A stretch of 64,000 nt of DNA, from contig JALPQD010000517.1 in assembly GCA_023101885.1 (NCBI GenBank), forward strand, positions 1,066,919 to 1,130,918. The letters are read 5' to 3'. A program made the position numbers and the translations under genes. A model generated the notes under the pieces. That model made no database searches. It saw only the letters and a program-made list of their open reading frames with translations, and had not been told where the DNA came from. How positions within the stretch are numbered: position 1 is the first letter of the stretch; every line of letters begins with the position of its first letter. This document shows positions 45,181-56,802 of this stretch, in pieces. Origin of the DNA: Typhlomys cinereus. Its lineage: Eukaryota; Chordata; Mammalia; Rodentia; Platacanthomyidae.

Positions 45181-45700
45181 ATCTTCACTTCCAAAGCTCA
45201 GGGTACATCATGGAAGGGGGGCAAAAAGACTGTAAGACTCAGAGGGCAGCAAACAATGCTAGAGAGCACTGTCTTCTGGATGGGGCATGGCTGCTGGACC
45301 TATGAACACACAGCAGGGAGGCAATCTGCCCAAGACCTATGCAAAGCTCACCCATCAACATACTCCCATAGTTGTGAAAGAGGCTCAAAGCCCCACTTCT
45401 AGACAATTCATGGTTGCTGGGGATAGGGGAGTCTCCACTGCTAGGTTGCTCTTACTCAAGTGAATAATCCCCCCCATGTTTATGCAAGCTAGCCTAAGGT
45501 ACACACACACACACACACACACCACATACAGACATGAAAGCAGAAGGGGCACTTGTTGGGAAGAAGTTGTTTGGAAGGAAAGGGAGAAAGAACAGAGAAA
45601 ATGGGAGAAGATATCATCAAATACATTATATGTGTATATGAAATTATAGCAGATATAAAAAGCAAAAATTTAAAATAAACAAGAATGTTAAATAGCACAT
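45181..45700 (+). mobile_element. LINE-1 3' UTR terminal part
   Basis: AGCTCAGGGTACATCATGGAAGG, AGCACTGTCTTCTGGATGGGGCATGGCTGCTGGACC, CCATGTTTATGC and the end block ATATCATCAAATACATTATATGTG are in L1 3' UTR order; a (CA)n lies at 45500-45522. Confidence 0.85.
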
Positions 45701-46604
45701 AGCAAGCACCTGATAAATGTCATTCAAACCTATTAGGTAATTTTCATGTAGCTATGATAGATTCAACTTTTATGAATTAATAAAAATGTACTCTCAGTTC
45801 CTTACTCTGATTCCATTGCAAAAAAATTAATACAAAATGAATGATAGTTTATATTTGAAATAAGAGCAACTTACAAGCTAATTGCTCAAACCAAAACAGA
45901 AGCCCATCTCAGGTGAGAAAAACAAATCACAGCTCAGTCATGTAACAGTATTAATGGACTCATTTCAATGAGAACTTTTTAAGCATCTTCGATACATAAA
46001 GCAATGTTTCATAGTTGATGAACAAATCAGACATAGTTCCTTTTCCTATGAGCCATTAATACAGATTCAATTCATCGTGAAGCAGAAAGCCATGAATACC
46101 CCCTTGTAAACACGCCAGAGCATTAGCTCAGAGGTGGATGACTTAGAAGAAGTAGGGAAAATGTCTCTGTTCACGCTGCCTCTTGTCAGGCAAGTCATAA
46201 GATCAAGTCAGATTTAGATAAAGATAAGATGGGAGCAGGGCCTTGCATGACTCCAAGTACCTGTCAGCCCCTTCTCTCTCTCTCCACAGAGGAGCAGACT
46301 TGCTGATAATGGTCCCCAATGCTATCAAGGAGCATCAGATGGTAAGCACTGTTCTGGTTCTTTCCATGTATTCAAGTAAATCTCACCCCCCCACACGTGA
46401 TATCTCCCAATGTCCAGGTAAATGATCAAAATGGGGGAAACTATGAAGGAATATTCCCATGCCCCCCTCCAAAGAATGCTTTGTTGTTTTTAGGGCTTCC
46501 TTAACATGGAGACATAAAAGGTAAAATTAGCTTATTTCATTTATCAAAATAGCTTTAAAAATGAAAATAATCATCTTGACATCTACATTTTAAAAATGAA
46601 TATT
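45701..46604. other. Unassigned; contains exon-like 52-nt block
   Basis: The segment 46270-46350 has a pyrimidine tract plus CACAG, a 52-nt block (46290-46341) open in one frame, and GGTAAGCACTG. The donor side overlaps a MIR-like antisense stretch (GTAAGCACTGTTCTGG). Not called as an exon. Confidence 0.35.
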
Positions 46605-46864
46605 GGGGCTGGAGAGGTGGCTCAGGGGTTAAGCCTCTGCCTTGCAGGTGGAAGGTCCTGAGTTCAGATCCCAGATCCCATGTATAGACGCCAGGCGGAA
46701 GCGGGGAGGGCCTGCGCTTCTGGTCCTGGTAGGGCAGAGCCTGTGAACCCCGGGGCAGAGTAAACAAGGAGGAGGTGGAGGTGTCCATGGTGGTCCACTC
46801 GTGGTTCTACACACACACACATACATGCACACACACGTGCACACACGCACAATTGAATGAATAA
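46605..46864 (+). repeat. B2-superfamily SINE, young type
   Basis: GGGGCTGGAGAGGTGGCTCAGGGG head, CGCCAGGCGGAAGCGGGG, GCAGAGTAAACAAGGAGG, CA tail. TTTTAAAAA flanks it (46588-46596, 46865-46873). Confidence 0.95.
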
Positions 46865-46879
46865 TTTTAAAAAAAGTGC

Positions 46880-47655
46880 ATGGGCTAAATGTCATTGCTG
46901 TCTCAGTAGAAATATATAAACTCAGAGTAACTAACTACTACTGCCTAACCTTCTGCTGTATGCTACATCAAAGAAAAATCCACACAAACTAAGCCAGTCT
47001 CTTTCTCAAAGGTTATAATAGGTATATTTCATCTTGTTTCACCTATACTGTTAAAAGTATTGAATTGAAACAGACATGTCCCTAAATAGCCAACGAGCAA
47101 AGTAGAACAAAGTAAATAACCATTAGAAGCATAAAACCCAGTGACAGCATAAGAGAAAGATCAAAGAAAGAGATAGAGGTTGTCAGGGTAGGACATGAAG
47201 GAAGGTGTCAGGCAGCGTTGGAAGACCAATGTGGAATTTTAACAAGGAAGGATGGATGATGGGAAATTCTTCATGAAAGAAACAACACTGATAAAGACAA
47301 AAAGTTAAGAAATTGCAATCTTTCTTGGGAGTACCAGCCACCTCCATTTGTTAATGGCAGACTATTGTGAATAGGTGAAGATGTAGAATCTTATCCGGGT
47401 GCCTTATTTAAGGTATTTGAGAACTGATATAATTAAAACTATACTTCAGGACCATTGAGATGTGAGTATATAAGATGATTTTCAGGAAGGGAAGATACAG
47501 GAGGTAGGATGTTATTAAAATTTCATGTCACTATCAAAGAGAGCAATAATGATGATGGACACAAGGCAGGAGGAAAGAAGAGGGTGTCTGTAGCAGTGCA
47601 GTAATTGGTTGGGGAGGTGCAGAAAGCTCAGCAGGGCCCTGCATCCCTATTACCA
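46880..47655. other. Unassigned sequence
   Basis: No gene or recognised repeat is visible. Confidence 0.5.
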
Positions 47656-47659
47656 TAGC

Positions 47660-47906
47660 TTTTTGAGTGGAAAGGATGGGTAGCTCAGGGGCATGTAGTC
47701 ACCAGTCAGCTGATAAACAGCAAGCTCCAGAGTCAGTGAAAGACTTTTTATCTCAAAAGAATAAGGCAGAGGAAACGGAAGTAAGCAAAAGTGAACAACT
47801 GACATCATCATGTGACTTCTGCACACACTCATTCGGGTTCACATCCTCTAACTATATGTGCACTTATGTACATACTGCGCGCGCACACACACACACACAC
47901 ACACAT
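47660..47906 (+). repeat. B4-like SINE
   Basis: GGATGGGTAGCTCAGGGGC head, CAGCAAGCTCCAGAGTCAGTGAAAGAC, ACATCATCATGTGACTTCTGCACAC, GCGCGCACACAC tail. Confidence 0.75.
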
Positions 47907-47929
47907 GTACATTGCTGATTGAAGAAAAA

Positions 47930-48135
47930 TGTGGGTTAATAAGATATTTGGTTATTCATTCAGTGAGTCAAGGCACTCACCCCACAAGTCTGACTTAGTT
48001 CACTCCCTCGAGCCCATGTAAAGATGGAAGGAGAAAACCATCTTCACACAAAACTGTCCTCTGATCTTTACAATGCCCTCGTATGCATATCATACACACA
48101 TGCACACACACACACTAATTAATTAAAAATTTTAT
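47930..48135 (+). repeat. RSINE1/B4-like SINE
   Basis: TCAAGGCACTCACCCCACAAGTCTGAC head region, AACTGTCCTCTGATCTTTAC, CA-rich tail and AATTAATTAAAAATT end. Confidence 0.75.
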
Positions 48136-48139
48136 CATA

Positions 48140-48522
48140 TGTGTATACAGGGTACATTCATGCTTGTGTGTATGTGTTTGCTTCCACGTAGGTGGATGTA
48201 CATGTGTGTCAGTGTATGCACATGAGAGCACTCAAGTGTGTATACCTGTGGAGGCCCAAGAATGATAATAATCATCTTCAATTGATGTTCCATCATATTG
48301 TTGTGAGCCTGGGACTATAATTAAATCCAGAATATGTCATTAGGGGTAGTCTGGCTAGCTAGCATATGCTGGGAAATCCCATGCTCCACCTTCCAGGGCT
48401 AGAATTACATGTGCGCCCCCACACCCACCTAACATTTTAAAATGGGATTCGAGGTTCTGAATTTGGATCCCTTTGCTTAGGAGGCAAGGCCTTTAACCAC
48501 CAAGCCATCTCTCCAGTCCAGA
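48140..48522 (-). repeat. B4-like SINE, long form
   Basis: TG-rich antisense tail, TGTGGAGGCCCAAGAATG, CCTTCCAGGGCTAGAATTACATGTGCG and the antisense head AAGGCCTTTAACCACCAAGCCATCTCTCCAGTCC. Confidence 0.8.
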
Positions 48523-48529
48523 AAATTAA

Positions 48530-48625
48530 TTAAGAAGGAGGGGAATAGAATTTGAGATTTAGGTGTGAAAATAAAATACATTCACTATATTATGTGTGAA
48601 ACATTAAAAGAAAAATGAAAATATT
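48530..48625 (+). mobile_element. LINE-1 3'-terminal fragment
   Basis: GGAGGGGAATAG, GGTGTGAAAATAAAATACATTCACTATATTATG and an A-rich end: a short L1 tail. Confidence 0.7.
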
Positions 48626-49645
48626 AATTAAAAGAAAACAAATACAAATAGTGGGACTTGAGAAAAAAAGAAGAAATGATCTTCATAGAGGTGGCAACTA
48701 ATGTTTCCAGAATAACAAGTGAGAGACTGTAAATTAAGTTGAAAGAGAAGACAGACTCTTGAGGAGAACATTTGCATTCAGAAATTGTGAAAACGATGAA
48801 AATAAGGAAAAAATAAAGATGAAGGACAGAAACAAGGAAGAAGAAGCAGAGATGCGCTCCCATGTGAAAATCAAGCAAGCAGGAATTCGAAGAAAGCAAA
48901 GTGAATTCACATCAAATACAAAAGTTCAGTTTCCTCATGTAAAAAGAGTCACTTGTCTTTCTACAGTGGCTTGTGGAATACAAATTTTTTTTCACAATTT
49001 CCAAAGTGAAATTTTAAGAAAAAAAAATGAAAATATAGAAATAAGACCACTGGAAAAAAATAAGCCAACCTGTAATCCCCATTAAGAAGTGGCCAGATAA
49101 ACACACACATGTCCCCATATATTTAAAAGCTCCTGCTTATGATAAAACATTCTGCTGGAAAAGACAGCCTCGTAAGGCTTTGGAGAGAATATGTTTGCAA
49201 TTATTTCATTACATTGCCTAACTGCAATTTGTCTTCATCTTGGGGCTGGAAAGAATAATTTTTAAATTAGAACTTTTTCAATTCCAGTATGGCTCTTTGT
49301 TTGGTAGCTTGGTACTCATCTCTTAAATTTTAAACTTTTAAAAATGTAGGAGGTAGCCAAATTAAGCCTTCCTGCCACCAGAAAGACTTAATAGACATAA
49401 TAGTCAAAAGAAAACTGAAATAGATCTGAAGGATAAAGTTTCTTCAGATGTTCAAAGATTATTAGCATTTGTGGGAAATACTAACAAACAATATACACTT
49501 CATGAAATAAACTAACGAGATAGATGGCTAAATGTAGGCAGTTGGTAAAAAATTGCAATTGTTGTCTATTTAAAAAGGTCCACTAGAACAAAGAGTACAT
49601 GTATGCCTTGATGTTGGCCTATTGTAATTTAAAATGCTACATAGG
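48626..49645. other. Unassigned A-rich sequence
   Basis: A 108-codon plus frame (48759-49085) is Lys/Glu-rich through A-richness and shows no motif. No repeat family named. Confidence 0.5.
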
Positions 49646-49649
49646 AACT

Positions 49650-49685
49650 GGCCTAGAAATATTCTGTGTGTGTGCATGTGTACAA

Positions 49686-49733
<48 letters not shown>

Positions 49734-50025
49734 ATGTGTGTGTGTCTGTCTGTCTGTCTTCATTTGCATGTGGCAGTCAGATGCAAACCTTGGGAGTTAT
49801 TCTCTGGGCACGAGGACTGTCACTGGGACCGGAAACTCATTGATTAGTCTAGATTAGACAGCCAGCAAATCCTGGGGATCCCCCGTCTCTGCTTCCCCAA
49901 AGCTGGGATTACAAGCACCTGCCACCATATCCAATTTGTTTTTCGTGCCATTTCCAATACTCATACTTGGGTGACAAACACTTTACCAACTAAGATATCT
50001 CCATGATATCAGGGTTTGTTATTTT
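49650..50025 (-). repeat. B4-like SINE with (GT)n
   Basis: (GT)n at 49687-49732, GGGATCCCCCGTCTCTGCTTCCCCAAAGCTGGGATTACAAGCACCTGCCACC and the antisense head TTTACCAACTAAGATATCTCC. Confidence 0.85.
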
Positions 50026-50310
50026 TTTAAGCACACATTGTAGATGGCACACAGACATAGATGGAAATGTCTTCCTCTTTAGCGTTTGCCTTAACTACTA
50101 GTGTCACCGGGAGAAAGGCAGACAAAAGGCCTGTCCTTATTTCTGAGTTGGAACCAGGAAAACATATTTCAAGAATCAACTGCAGATCAAAGAGCATCAT
50201 TGTTCCTTTCATTAATATTCAAGGATCAAACCAGGATTTAAAAAAAAAATTGTCTATATGAGAAAGACCCTGAGTTAAAAATGTCAAAACTACAAGGCAC
50301 ACTGTGAAAT
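50026..50310. other. Unassigned sequence
   Basis: No gene or recognised repeat is visible. Confidence 0.5.
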
Positions 50311-50326
50311 AAAATAAAATATTCTT

Positions 50327-50602
50327 TTTTTTATTTTTTATTATTATTTATTCAATCGTGTGTGCGCGCCGCGTGCGTGTGCGTGTGCGTAGAACCACGG
50401 GCGAATTTGGGAACCACCATGGACGCCTCCACCTCCTCCTTGTTTACTCTGCCCGGGGATTCACAGGCTCCACCCTACCAGGACCAGAAACGCAGGCCGC
50501 CTCTGCTTCCGCCTGGCGTCTATAGGTGGGGTCTAGGATCCCAACTCAGGACCTTCTGCCTGCAAGGCAGAGGCTTAACCCCTGAGCCACCTCTCCAGCC
50601 CC
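50327..50602 (-). repeat. B2-superfamily SINE, young type
   Basis: Antisense young SINE with a CpG-rich GCGCGCCGCGTGCGTG tail near 50364. Exact 16-bp duplication AAAATAAAATATTCTT (50311-50326, 50603-50618). Confidence 0.97.
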
Positions 50603-50618
50603 AAAATAAAATATTCTT

Positions 50619-51781
50619 GAACTGAATATTCGGAGACATACAGATCTGCATATATAAAATGTTTTATTGTAATTTCTGTATTTCCTGATACTACTATTGA
50701 AAATGAGTGTTTATTAAGAAAATATATGTTATGAAATTTACATAGCATGACAAATACCCTGGAGACTAAAACATATTATCAAAAACTGCAGGAAAATTAA
50801 GACCTTGGTACTCAGAAAACTATGAGTCTTGAAAAACAATGGATTGCTTGTGGCACCATGGCAATTCTAGTAAACGTCATTTCATTTCATGGTCATTAAA
50901 GCCAGAGAGAAGGGACTTATTTAGTTTTATTTTGTATATGTGGTAGCTTATGAAGATTAAAAAATGTGCTTTTCTCACTGCTTGAAGCCCTCAGGCTCCT
51001 AAAACATAGAAATCAGTGTTCCCCAGGAATGTTTGATCACTGCTGTGTGTAGGGGATTCCTTAGAAGTTCTGTCTGTCTGTTTCACTAATTACATTCATC
51101 GTAGTTTGCCTTATATTAGTAAGCTTCTAAGTGAATGCTCAGCAAAAACTGTGAAAAACATACTTATGTAGAAGAATGTCTTGATTCTCTAACCACTGTG
51201 TGAATTTAGACATTTTCCTGTGAATTATCAAACAGCATCCAATTCATCAGGTCCTACTAATGCTCTGCTCATACTGAGATCACATAAATCATGCTTTCTT
51301 TAGACACATGCCCTTATAAACACACACACATGCACACACACTCATGCATGTACCGATGAACATACATAATACAATCATGTACACACATACACACATGCTT
51401 ATATGCACACATTCATTTGCACACACTTGTGTATGAACACACCCTATATGCAAACACTCATGTGTACACACTCATACACACATATACACATGCAATGTAT
51501 ATGTGCACATGCATATATATACACTTTACAGATGTAAAGCACAGGATTGCGCTAACAGAAGTCTGTTTAAAAGGAACTGCAATTTAAATCTCTCATATAA
51601 TCTCTGCATTTGTTTCACATGTTGAAATCATGAAGACTGATTGTGATCCAAAGCAGGAGAGTGATTGATGACTATGGAATCCATCAGTCTTTCTGATTCT
51701 ATGTGCTTACATTGCAAATTAGCTATGATTCTAACTTCCATTAGCTATAATCCTAACTTCCATTTTTAATGGAAACCACTA

Positions 51782-51813
<32 letters not shown>

Positions 51814-52060
51814 TAATTTAGAGAAAATTTCACCAATTCCTATTAAAGTTGGTGTGAGTATTTAGAGAAAGTTTCACCAGTTCCTATTAGAGTTTGTTTT
51901 GTTTTTTTTAAAAGTGGGCTGTGTGCATTTCCTTATTCTCCTTGCCACTGTTCCATACCACAGTTATATATCTCTCCTTGCTACCTTTTAAGTGTCTGGA
52001 CAGCTCACAACTGGCACATCAGACTATGCAATGCAGACAATTTCATGATCATGGGAAAGA
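50619..52060. other. Unassigned, with CA-rich tract and tandem repeats
   Basis: Degenerate CA/TG-rich sequence at 51300-51530, a 22-bp unit twice at 51719-51762, (GA)n at 51780-51812 and a 44-bp unit twice at 51816-51903. No gene. Confidence 0.7.
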
Positions 52061-52064
52061 CTAT

Positions 52065-52495
52065 TTGTTTCTTAGGTAACAAATTGCAGCAAACTGAGTG
52101 ACTTAAAATAATAGAAGTTTATTCTCTGGCAGTATGGAGAATAGTAGTTCAAAATTAAGGTAGTCCAGGTTTTTGGCATGGCATCCAAGGGCTCAGGGAG
52201 TCTATAATTCTTTGCTTCCTTCAGCTCCAAGGTCAGTGGCAACCAACCTTCAGCCATGGCCTCTAATTTTACTGCTCTCCCATATCCCATGTTGACCTCA
52301 GATGACCCTCCTTCTTCTTACAAAGACAGCAGTGGTGGGATTTCATGGCTGTCCTTAATTCACCATGATCTTAGGACCCATAATCTAATTATATCTGCAA
52401 AAGCTCTATTTCCAAATAAGATTAAATATATAGGCATGGGGGCTAAGTCTTGGGCATAAGCTTTTTTAGAGATACAATTCAACTTACAACGTCAG
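52065..52495 (-). mobile_element. MLT1-like MaLR LTR
   Basis: TAACAAATTGCAGCAAACTGAGTGACTTAAAATAATAGAAGTTTATTCTCTGGCAG, CTCTATTTCCAAATAAGATTAAATATATAGG and ATACAATTCAACTTACAAC are the antisense of an MLT1-type LTR from end to end. Confidence 0.85.
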
Positions 52496-52670
52496 TGATT
52501 AAGTGACTAAAAGATCCAGCAAGCAGCAGCAGTGTCTGGATTTATTTGCATCTTGATGCACACTATCCAACAGTTGTAATACTTTAAAAAGTTATGAGGT
52601 GATTGGTTGTATGTACAAATGTTGGATATTTACACTAAAGAAACTTTATTTATCAGTCATACACAAGAAA

Positions 52671-52818
52671 GGACTCTCTGGGAATTGGGGTGGGAGGCAC
52701 TGGGGGATGGGGAGGGAGAGGGGTGGGGAGGGGGAGCAGGGGGTACGGGGGAGGAGGAGGGAGGGAGGGAACTGGTGTACCTAATAAGTTTGTATGAGCT
52801 GAAATAAAAAAAAAAAAA
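52671..52818 (+). mobile_element. LINE-1 tail, G-rich
   Basis: GGACTCTCTGGGAATTGGGG, GGGGATGGGGAGGGAG, GTACCTAATAAGTTTGTATGAGCTGAAATAA and poly(A). Possible short duplication AAGAAA (52665-52670, 52819-52824). Confidence 0.88.
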
Positions 52819-52829
52819 AAGAAAATTCC

Positions 52830-53545
52830 TAGAGTCTTTTTGTTTGTTTCTTCTAATAATTTAATAAGAAAAATAAGATTAATTAGTTTTCATCTTACAA
52901 TATAAACTAGCTTCTCTTCTTATCATAAGCTAAATTTAATGAAAAAAATCTGTGCCTAGTAAGTATTAAACAAACCTTCCCAGACTTATCTTTAATTTCC
53001 AGATTGATATGTATGCCTTATTAACAGTCAAACACATGGGCCTGGATACAGAAATTCTATAGTTGATTCAAGGATGATGAGGGGAAAGTGAAAGGGTATT
53101 TATAAGCAGTATGTTGTCATTTGTCTTGCTTTCCTTCAAGGTCATTTATATAAGAGGTAATAGCACACATTGCCGAGCAGATTTATCCTGAGACAATGTT
53201 CTAGTTTAATATACAATTGGCTGTGTGTCAATTTATACAGTGAATCTAAAGCTGATCTAACAAAGGTCCTATTTGAAAATCCATCCATGTTCCCCTCCCC
53301 AGATTAAGCATGTGGATCACCATTGTTTTAAAACAGAATCAAGCAATATCTTCTTTCTTGAACTCCTTTAGTTCCTTGAAGTGTGTGTGCTCCTCTCTAA
53401 AACCTTCAACTCCCAATGGATCTCCCCTCCATCACAGTCAAATGTGGAACAGACATAGAAGGAGGTTTGGTGGGAAGACAAGGAAGGGGTGCTGAGGAGG
53501 AACCATTCCTTGAGAAAATTTCAATTGTTAAAGATACTTCAAAAT
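52830..53545. other. Unassigned sequence
   Basis: No gene or recognised repeat is visible. Confidence 0.5.
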
Positions 53546-53549
53546 GATG

Positions 53550-53945
53550 GGGGGGCATGCTTCCCTCAATAGTATATCCACTGAAATACAATTCATGCTC
53601 CAACAAGTGCTCAGGCACATGCCATCAAAGGCACCCAGATGAAACTTGGTGGGTCACTCATGCAAAAGGCAAGCTTGCAGGCAGGCAAGCAAGCAGGCAA
53701 GAAAAAGAAGGAAAGAAGGAAGGGAGGGAGGGAGGGGGGAGAGAAGGGGGAGGGAGGGAGGGAGGGAGGGAGGGAGGGAGAGAGGGAGGGAGGGAGGGAG
53801 GGAGGGAAGAGGAGAAAGGAGGAAGAAAGAGAAAGATATTTAAGGAAACTTGCAGGGAAAAAAGAGTTATAGGAGCGATTAAGGTATGAAAGTATCATAA
53901 ATTCACTGTGTTCATATGAGAAACACTAAAAGGATTTTTAAAAAG
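53550..53945 (+). mobile_element. LINE-1 3' UTR terminal part with GGGA tract
   Basis: TCCACTGAAATACAATTCATGCTCC, GCTCAGGCACATGCCATCAAAGGC, ACTTGGTGGGTCACTCATGC match the copy at 20860. A (GGGA)n tract at 53718-53805 and ATAAATTCACTGTGTTCATATGAG end follow. Confidence 0.85.
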
Positions 53946-54534
53946 ATATTCCAATATTACCAAAGTATTCAGTATCTCCAAAGATTTTGGAATACTAGCT
54001 TGTGAAATCAATGAAGAAGAGTGTGTAAATAACGTTATGACTTTCTTCTTCCACAAATCTATGTAAACACAAATTGTTTGCTGGGATGGCCAGTGCTTTT
54101 AAACTCTAAAAAGCTTCCCTTACCAAAAATATTTTCTCCAATGATATTAAAAAAAAAAAAATAGACTCAATCTCAGGTCTGCCCTAGCACGCCCAGACCT
54201 ATCCTGTCTATCAGTCCTCACAGACTTCCTTGGACAGATGGCTAACTCTTTCTGGGATGGGAATATCAATTGTTTTCAAAGTTTAAGATTTAATTGGTCC
54301 AAGCCCTAGCTCTCCTGCTTCTTCAAAACACGACATATCACTTGCACCATTTCAGAGTCAATTGATGTGGTCAGATCCATGAATCCCGGTTTCCTGCTTC
54401 TATTGCTCTCCCACAACTGAATTCACCCCAGTATCTTAGCCACACTAAGACATTGGGAACCAAAGCTCATGTATGCAGACCAAATCACTAATCTGCATAA
54501 TATTAATTCAATGCAGAAGTTAAATTTTCTTAGT
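53946..54534. other. Unassigned sequence
   Basis: No gene or recognised repeat is visible. Confidence 0.5.
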
Positions 54535-55221
54535 TCCGTTACAAAATGCTCGATAATCGTGACTTAAGGAACAGAAGATTTACGTTGATTCAAGAATGAG
54601 GGGAAATACTCTGAAATGGAGGAGACATCATGACAGCAGGAACATGAAGCTGTTGGTCACATGACATGTACAGTCAGGAAGCAGAGAGAGAGAAAGATGA
54701 ATTCTGGTGCACAGATGGCTTATTCCTCTTTATTCAGTCTGGAACCTCAGTTCATGAAAGGGTGCCACCCATGTGCAGGGCAGGTCATCCTGTCTCAATT
54801 ATTAGCCCAATCTAAAGATTCTGTTACAGGGGGCTGGAGAGGTGGCTCAGGGGTTAAGCCTCTGCCTTGCAGACGGGAGGTCCTGAGTTCAGATCCTAGA
54901 CCCCACGTATAGAAGACGGAAGCGGGGGCGGCCTGCGTTTCTGGTCCTGGTAGGGCGGAGCCTGTGAATCCCAGGGCAGAGTAAACAAGGAGGAAGTGGA
55001 GGCAGTCCATGGTGGTTCCTGAATTTGCCCGTGGTTCTACACACACATACACACACACACACACGCACACGCACACATACATAATACATACACATGCGCG
55101 CACACACACGTACACACACACAATTGAATAAAAAAAAAAAAAGATTCTATTACAGACAAGCTCTCAGGTTTGTCTCCTAGGTGATTCTAGAGCATGTCGA
55201 GTTGACAATCGATATTAGCCA
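54535..55221 (-). mobile_element. MaLR-type LTR split by a young SINE
   Basis: Left part 54535-54829 (CGTTACAAAATGC, GCAGGAAC, GTCAGGAAGCAGAGAG, AGCCCAATCTAAAGATTCTG). Right part 55156-55221 (AGGTTTGTCTCCTAGGTGATTCTAGAGCATGTCGAGTTGACAATCG). Continuous when the SINE is removed. Confidence 0.8.
54830..55139 (+). repeat. B2-superfamily SINE, young type
   Basis: Young SINE, long CA/CG-rich tail at 55040-55120. The duplication AAAGATTCTRTTACAG (54814-54829, 55140-55155; one mismatch) places it inside the LTR. Confidence 0.96.
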
Positions 55222-56000
55222 GCACATTCAATGTGTTTAAAATATTTATCTAGCATTCATTTAAAGGAAAAGATATATACCACACAGGGAAAGGTAGGAA
55301 AGGTGAAAAACAGCCATGAGACCTCAGCTCAGGGCTGTACAAACTGCTCCCCTTTCAATCAGACCCACCCTCAGTGGGAGGCAATTTAATGACCATCTGT
55401 TTTTACTCAAAATCCTCACCTCACACTCCATGAGCTTATCAAAGTATTTCCTTCGAACCGCAAACATGTTCTCTGAGAAAAGAGCTGGTGATTTTTTTTC
55501 TTCAAATTGTTAGCTGTTGTAGAATGGTTCAGCAACCTAATAATATTTTATCAGTCCTCACAGACACTCTCCCCAGATTGTGCCCTTAAAGTCCATAAGA
55601 CCCGCTGGGGACAAGCCCAGCCTTAGTGTTTCTGCAGGATCTGAATGTTTTTCGTACCAACTTGCTAGACTTCAAAGTAAGATGAAGAACTTAGCTTCGG
55701 AAATCAGAACACTGACATTCAGATGTGTAATTAATTCATAAACTGCTCAGCCTGGATTCAAAGCCCTGGCTTTGTAAAGCATGTGTCGCCCATGGCTTTG
55801 CCTGAATTAAACAGCATTGCACCTCCATTCTAACGTGTAAAGAACAAAGGGTCTGCTTTGTTACTGTTCATTCACTAGAACAAGAACTGCATTGTGGAGA
55901 GAGTAAAGAAAGAGAGGAACCAAAAAGACAGAGCTTAATGTGACCAGGTTTAGGATGGACTTGGAAAGCTAAAATAGTAAAGACTTGCTTTGTTGGCACT
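55222..56000. other. Unassigned sequence
   Basis: No gene or confidently recognised repeat is visible. Confidence 0.5.
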
Positions 56001-56465
56001 TGTTGCACTTTGCCTGCATGTTGCTATAAATTCATGACCAAAATGGCTTAAGGAGGAAAGAGGGGTTTTATTTTGGTATACCATTGTTTGTCCAGTTACA
56101 GTTCTTACTCCAGCTTTGTAAGAGTGCACACCAACACCAGGGTCCAAGGGAACTGGCCACATCATGTCCATGGCATACTGAGAGAGGGACAAACTTGCCT
56201 TGCCAGCCAACATGTCTGTCCTGTCCAAGCATGCTGAAGCAAACCAACTTAACAAGCTTCCTCCTTTTTAATCCATCTGCCCAGGGAGTGCCCATTATGG
56301 GCTGGATCTCCTCCCTCCTCCAGGAATTAGACAATCTCCCTGTAGACATACTCAAGGTTTAATTTAACTACCAATTCTTTGGCTTAATTCAACTACCAAC
56401 TGTTTAAAAATGTGCCCAGAGCTCTGCCTTCAATTACCAAGTTGACAACCATAGCTCTCGACCAT
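56001..56465 (-). mobile_element. ERVL-MaLR solo LTR (MT-like)
   Basis: TGTTGCACTTTGCCTGCATGTTGCTATAAATTCATGACC, GTGCACACCAACACCAGGGTCC, GAACTGGCCACATC, CCCATTATGGGCTGG and CAATTACCAAGTTGACAACC are the MT-like order in antisense. Duplication not found. Confidence 0.82.
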
Positions 56466-56534
56466 AGTGTTATCCGGCCTTCACCCTACAAGCCAACACT
56501 ATTTTATTAGCCTTTTTCTAAGATACATTCATTT

Positions 56535-56802
56535 ATGAGAGGGGTAGCATGCACATACCATAGCACATTTGTGGAAGTCAAAGTACTTTTCAGGAATCAG
56601 TTCTCTCCTTCCACCTTGTTTTTGAGACATGTTTCTCTAGCCAATCCCTTGCCTTTGCCTCCCATTCAGTCAAGAAGGAACACTGGGATTATAGACACGA
56701 GCCATCTCAATTTGGTTTTTAACATGGGTTCAGAGACACAAACCCAGTTCTTCAGGATACACAGCAAGTGCCTTGACCTGCTGGGCCACTTTGCCAGCCC
56801 TT
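56535..56802 (-). repeat. B4-like SINE
   Basis: TTTGCCTCCCATTC, GGAACACTGGGATTATAGACACGAGCC, and the antisense head TGACCTGCTGGGCCACTTTGCCAGCCC. Confidence 0.8.

Noticed and set aside
53639..53898. Gly/Glu/Arg-rich frames at the GGGA tract
   Set aside because: Polypurine tract of an L1 3' UTR.
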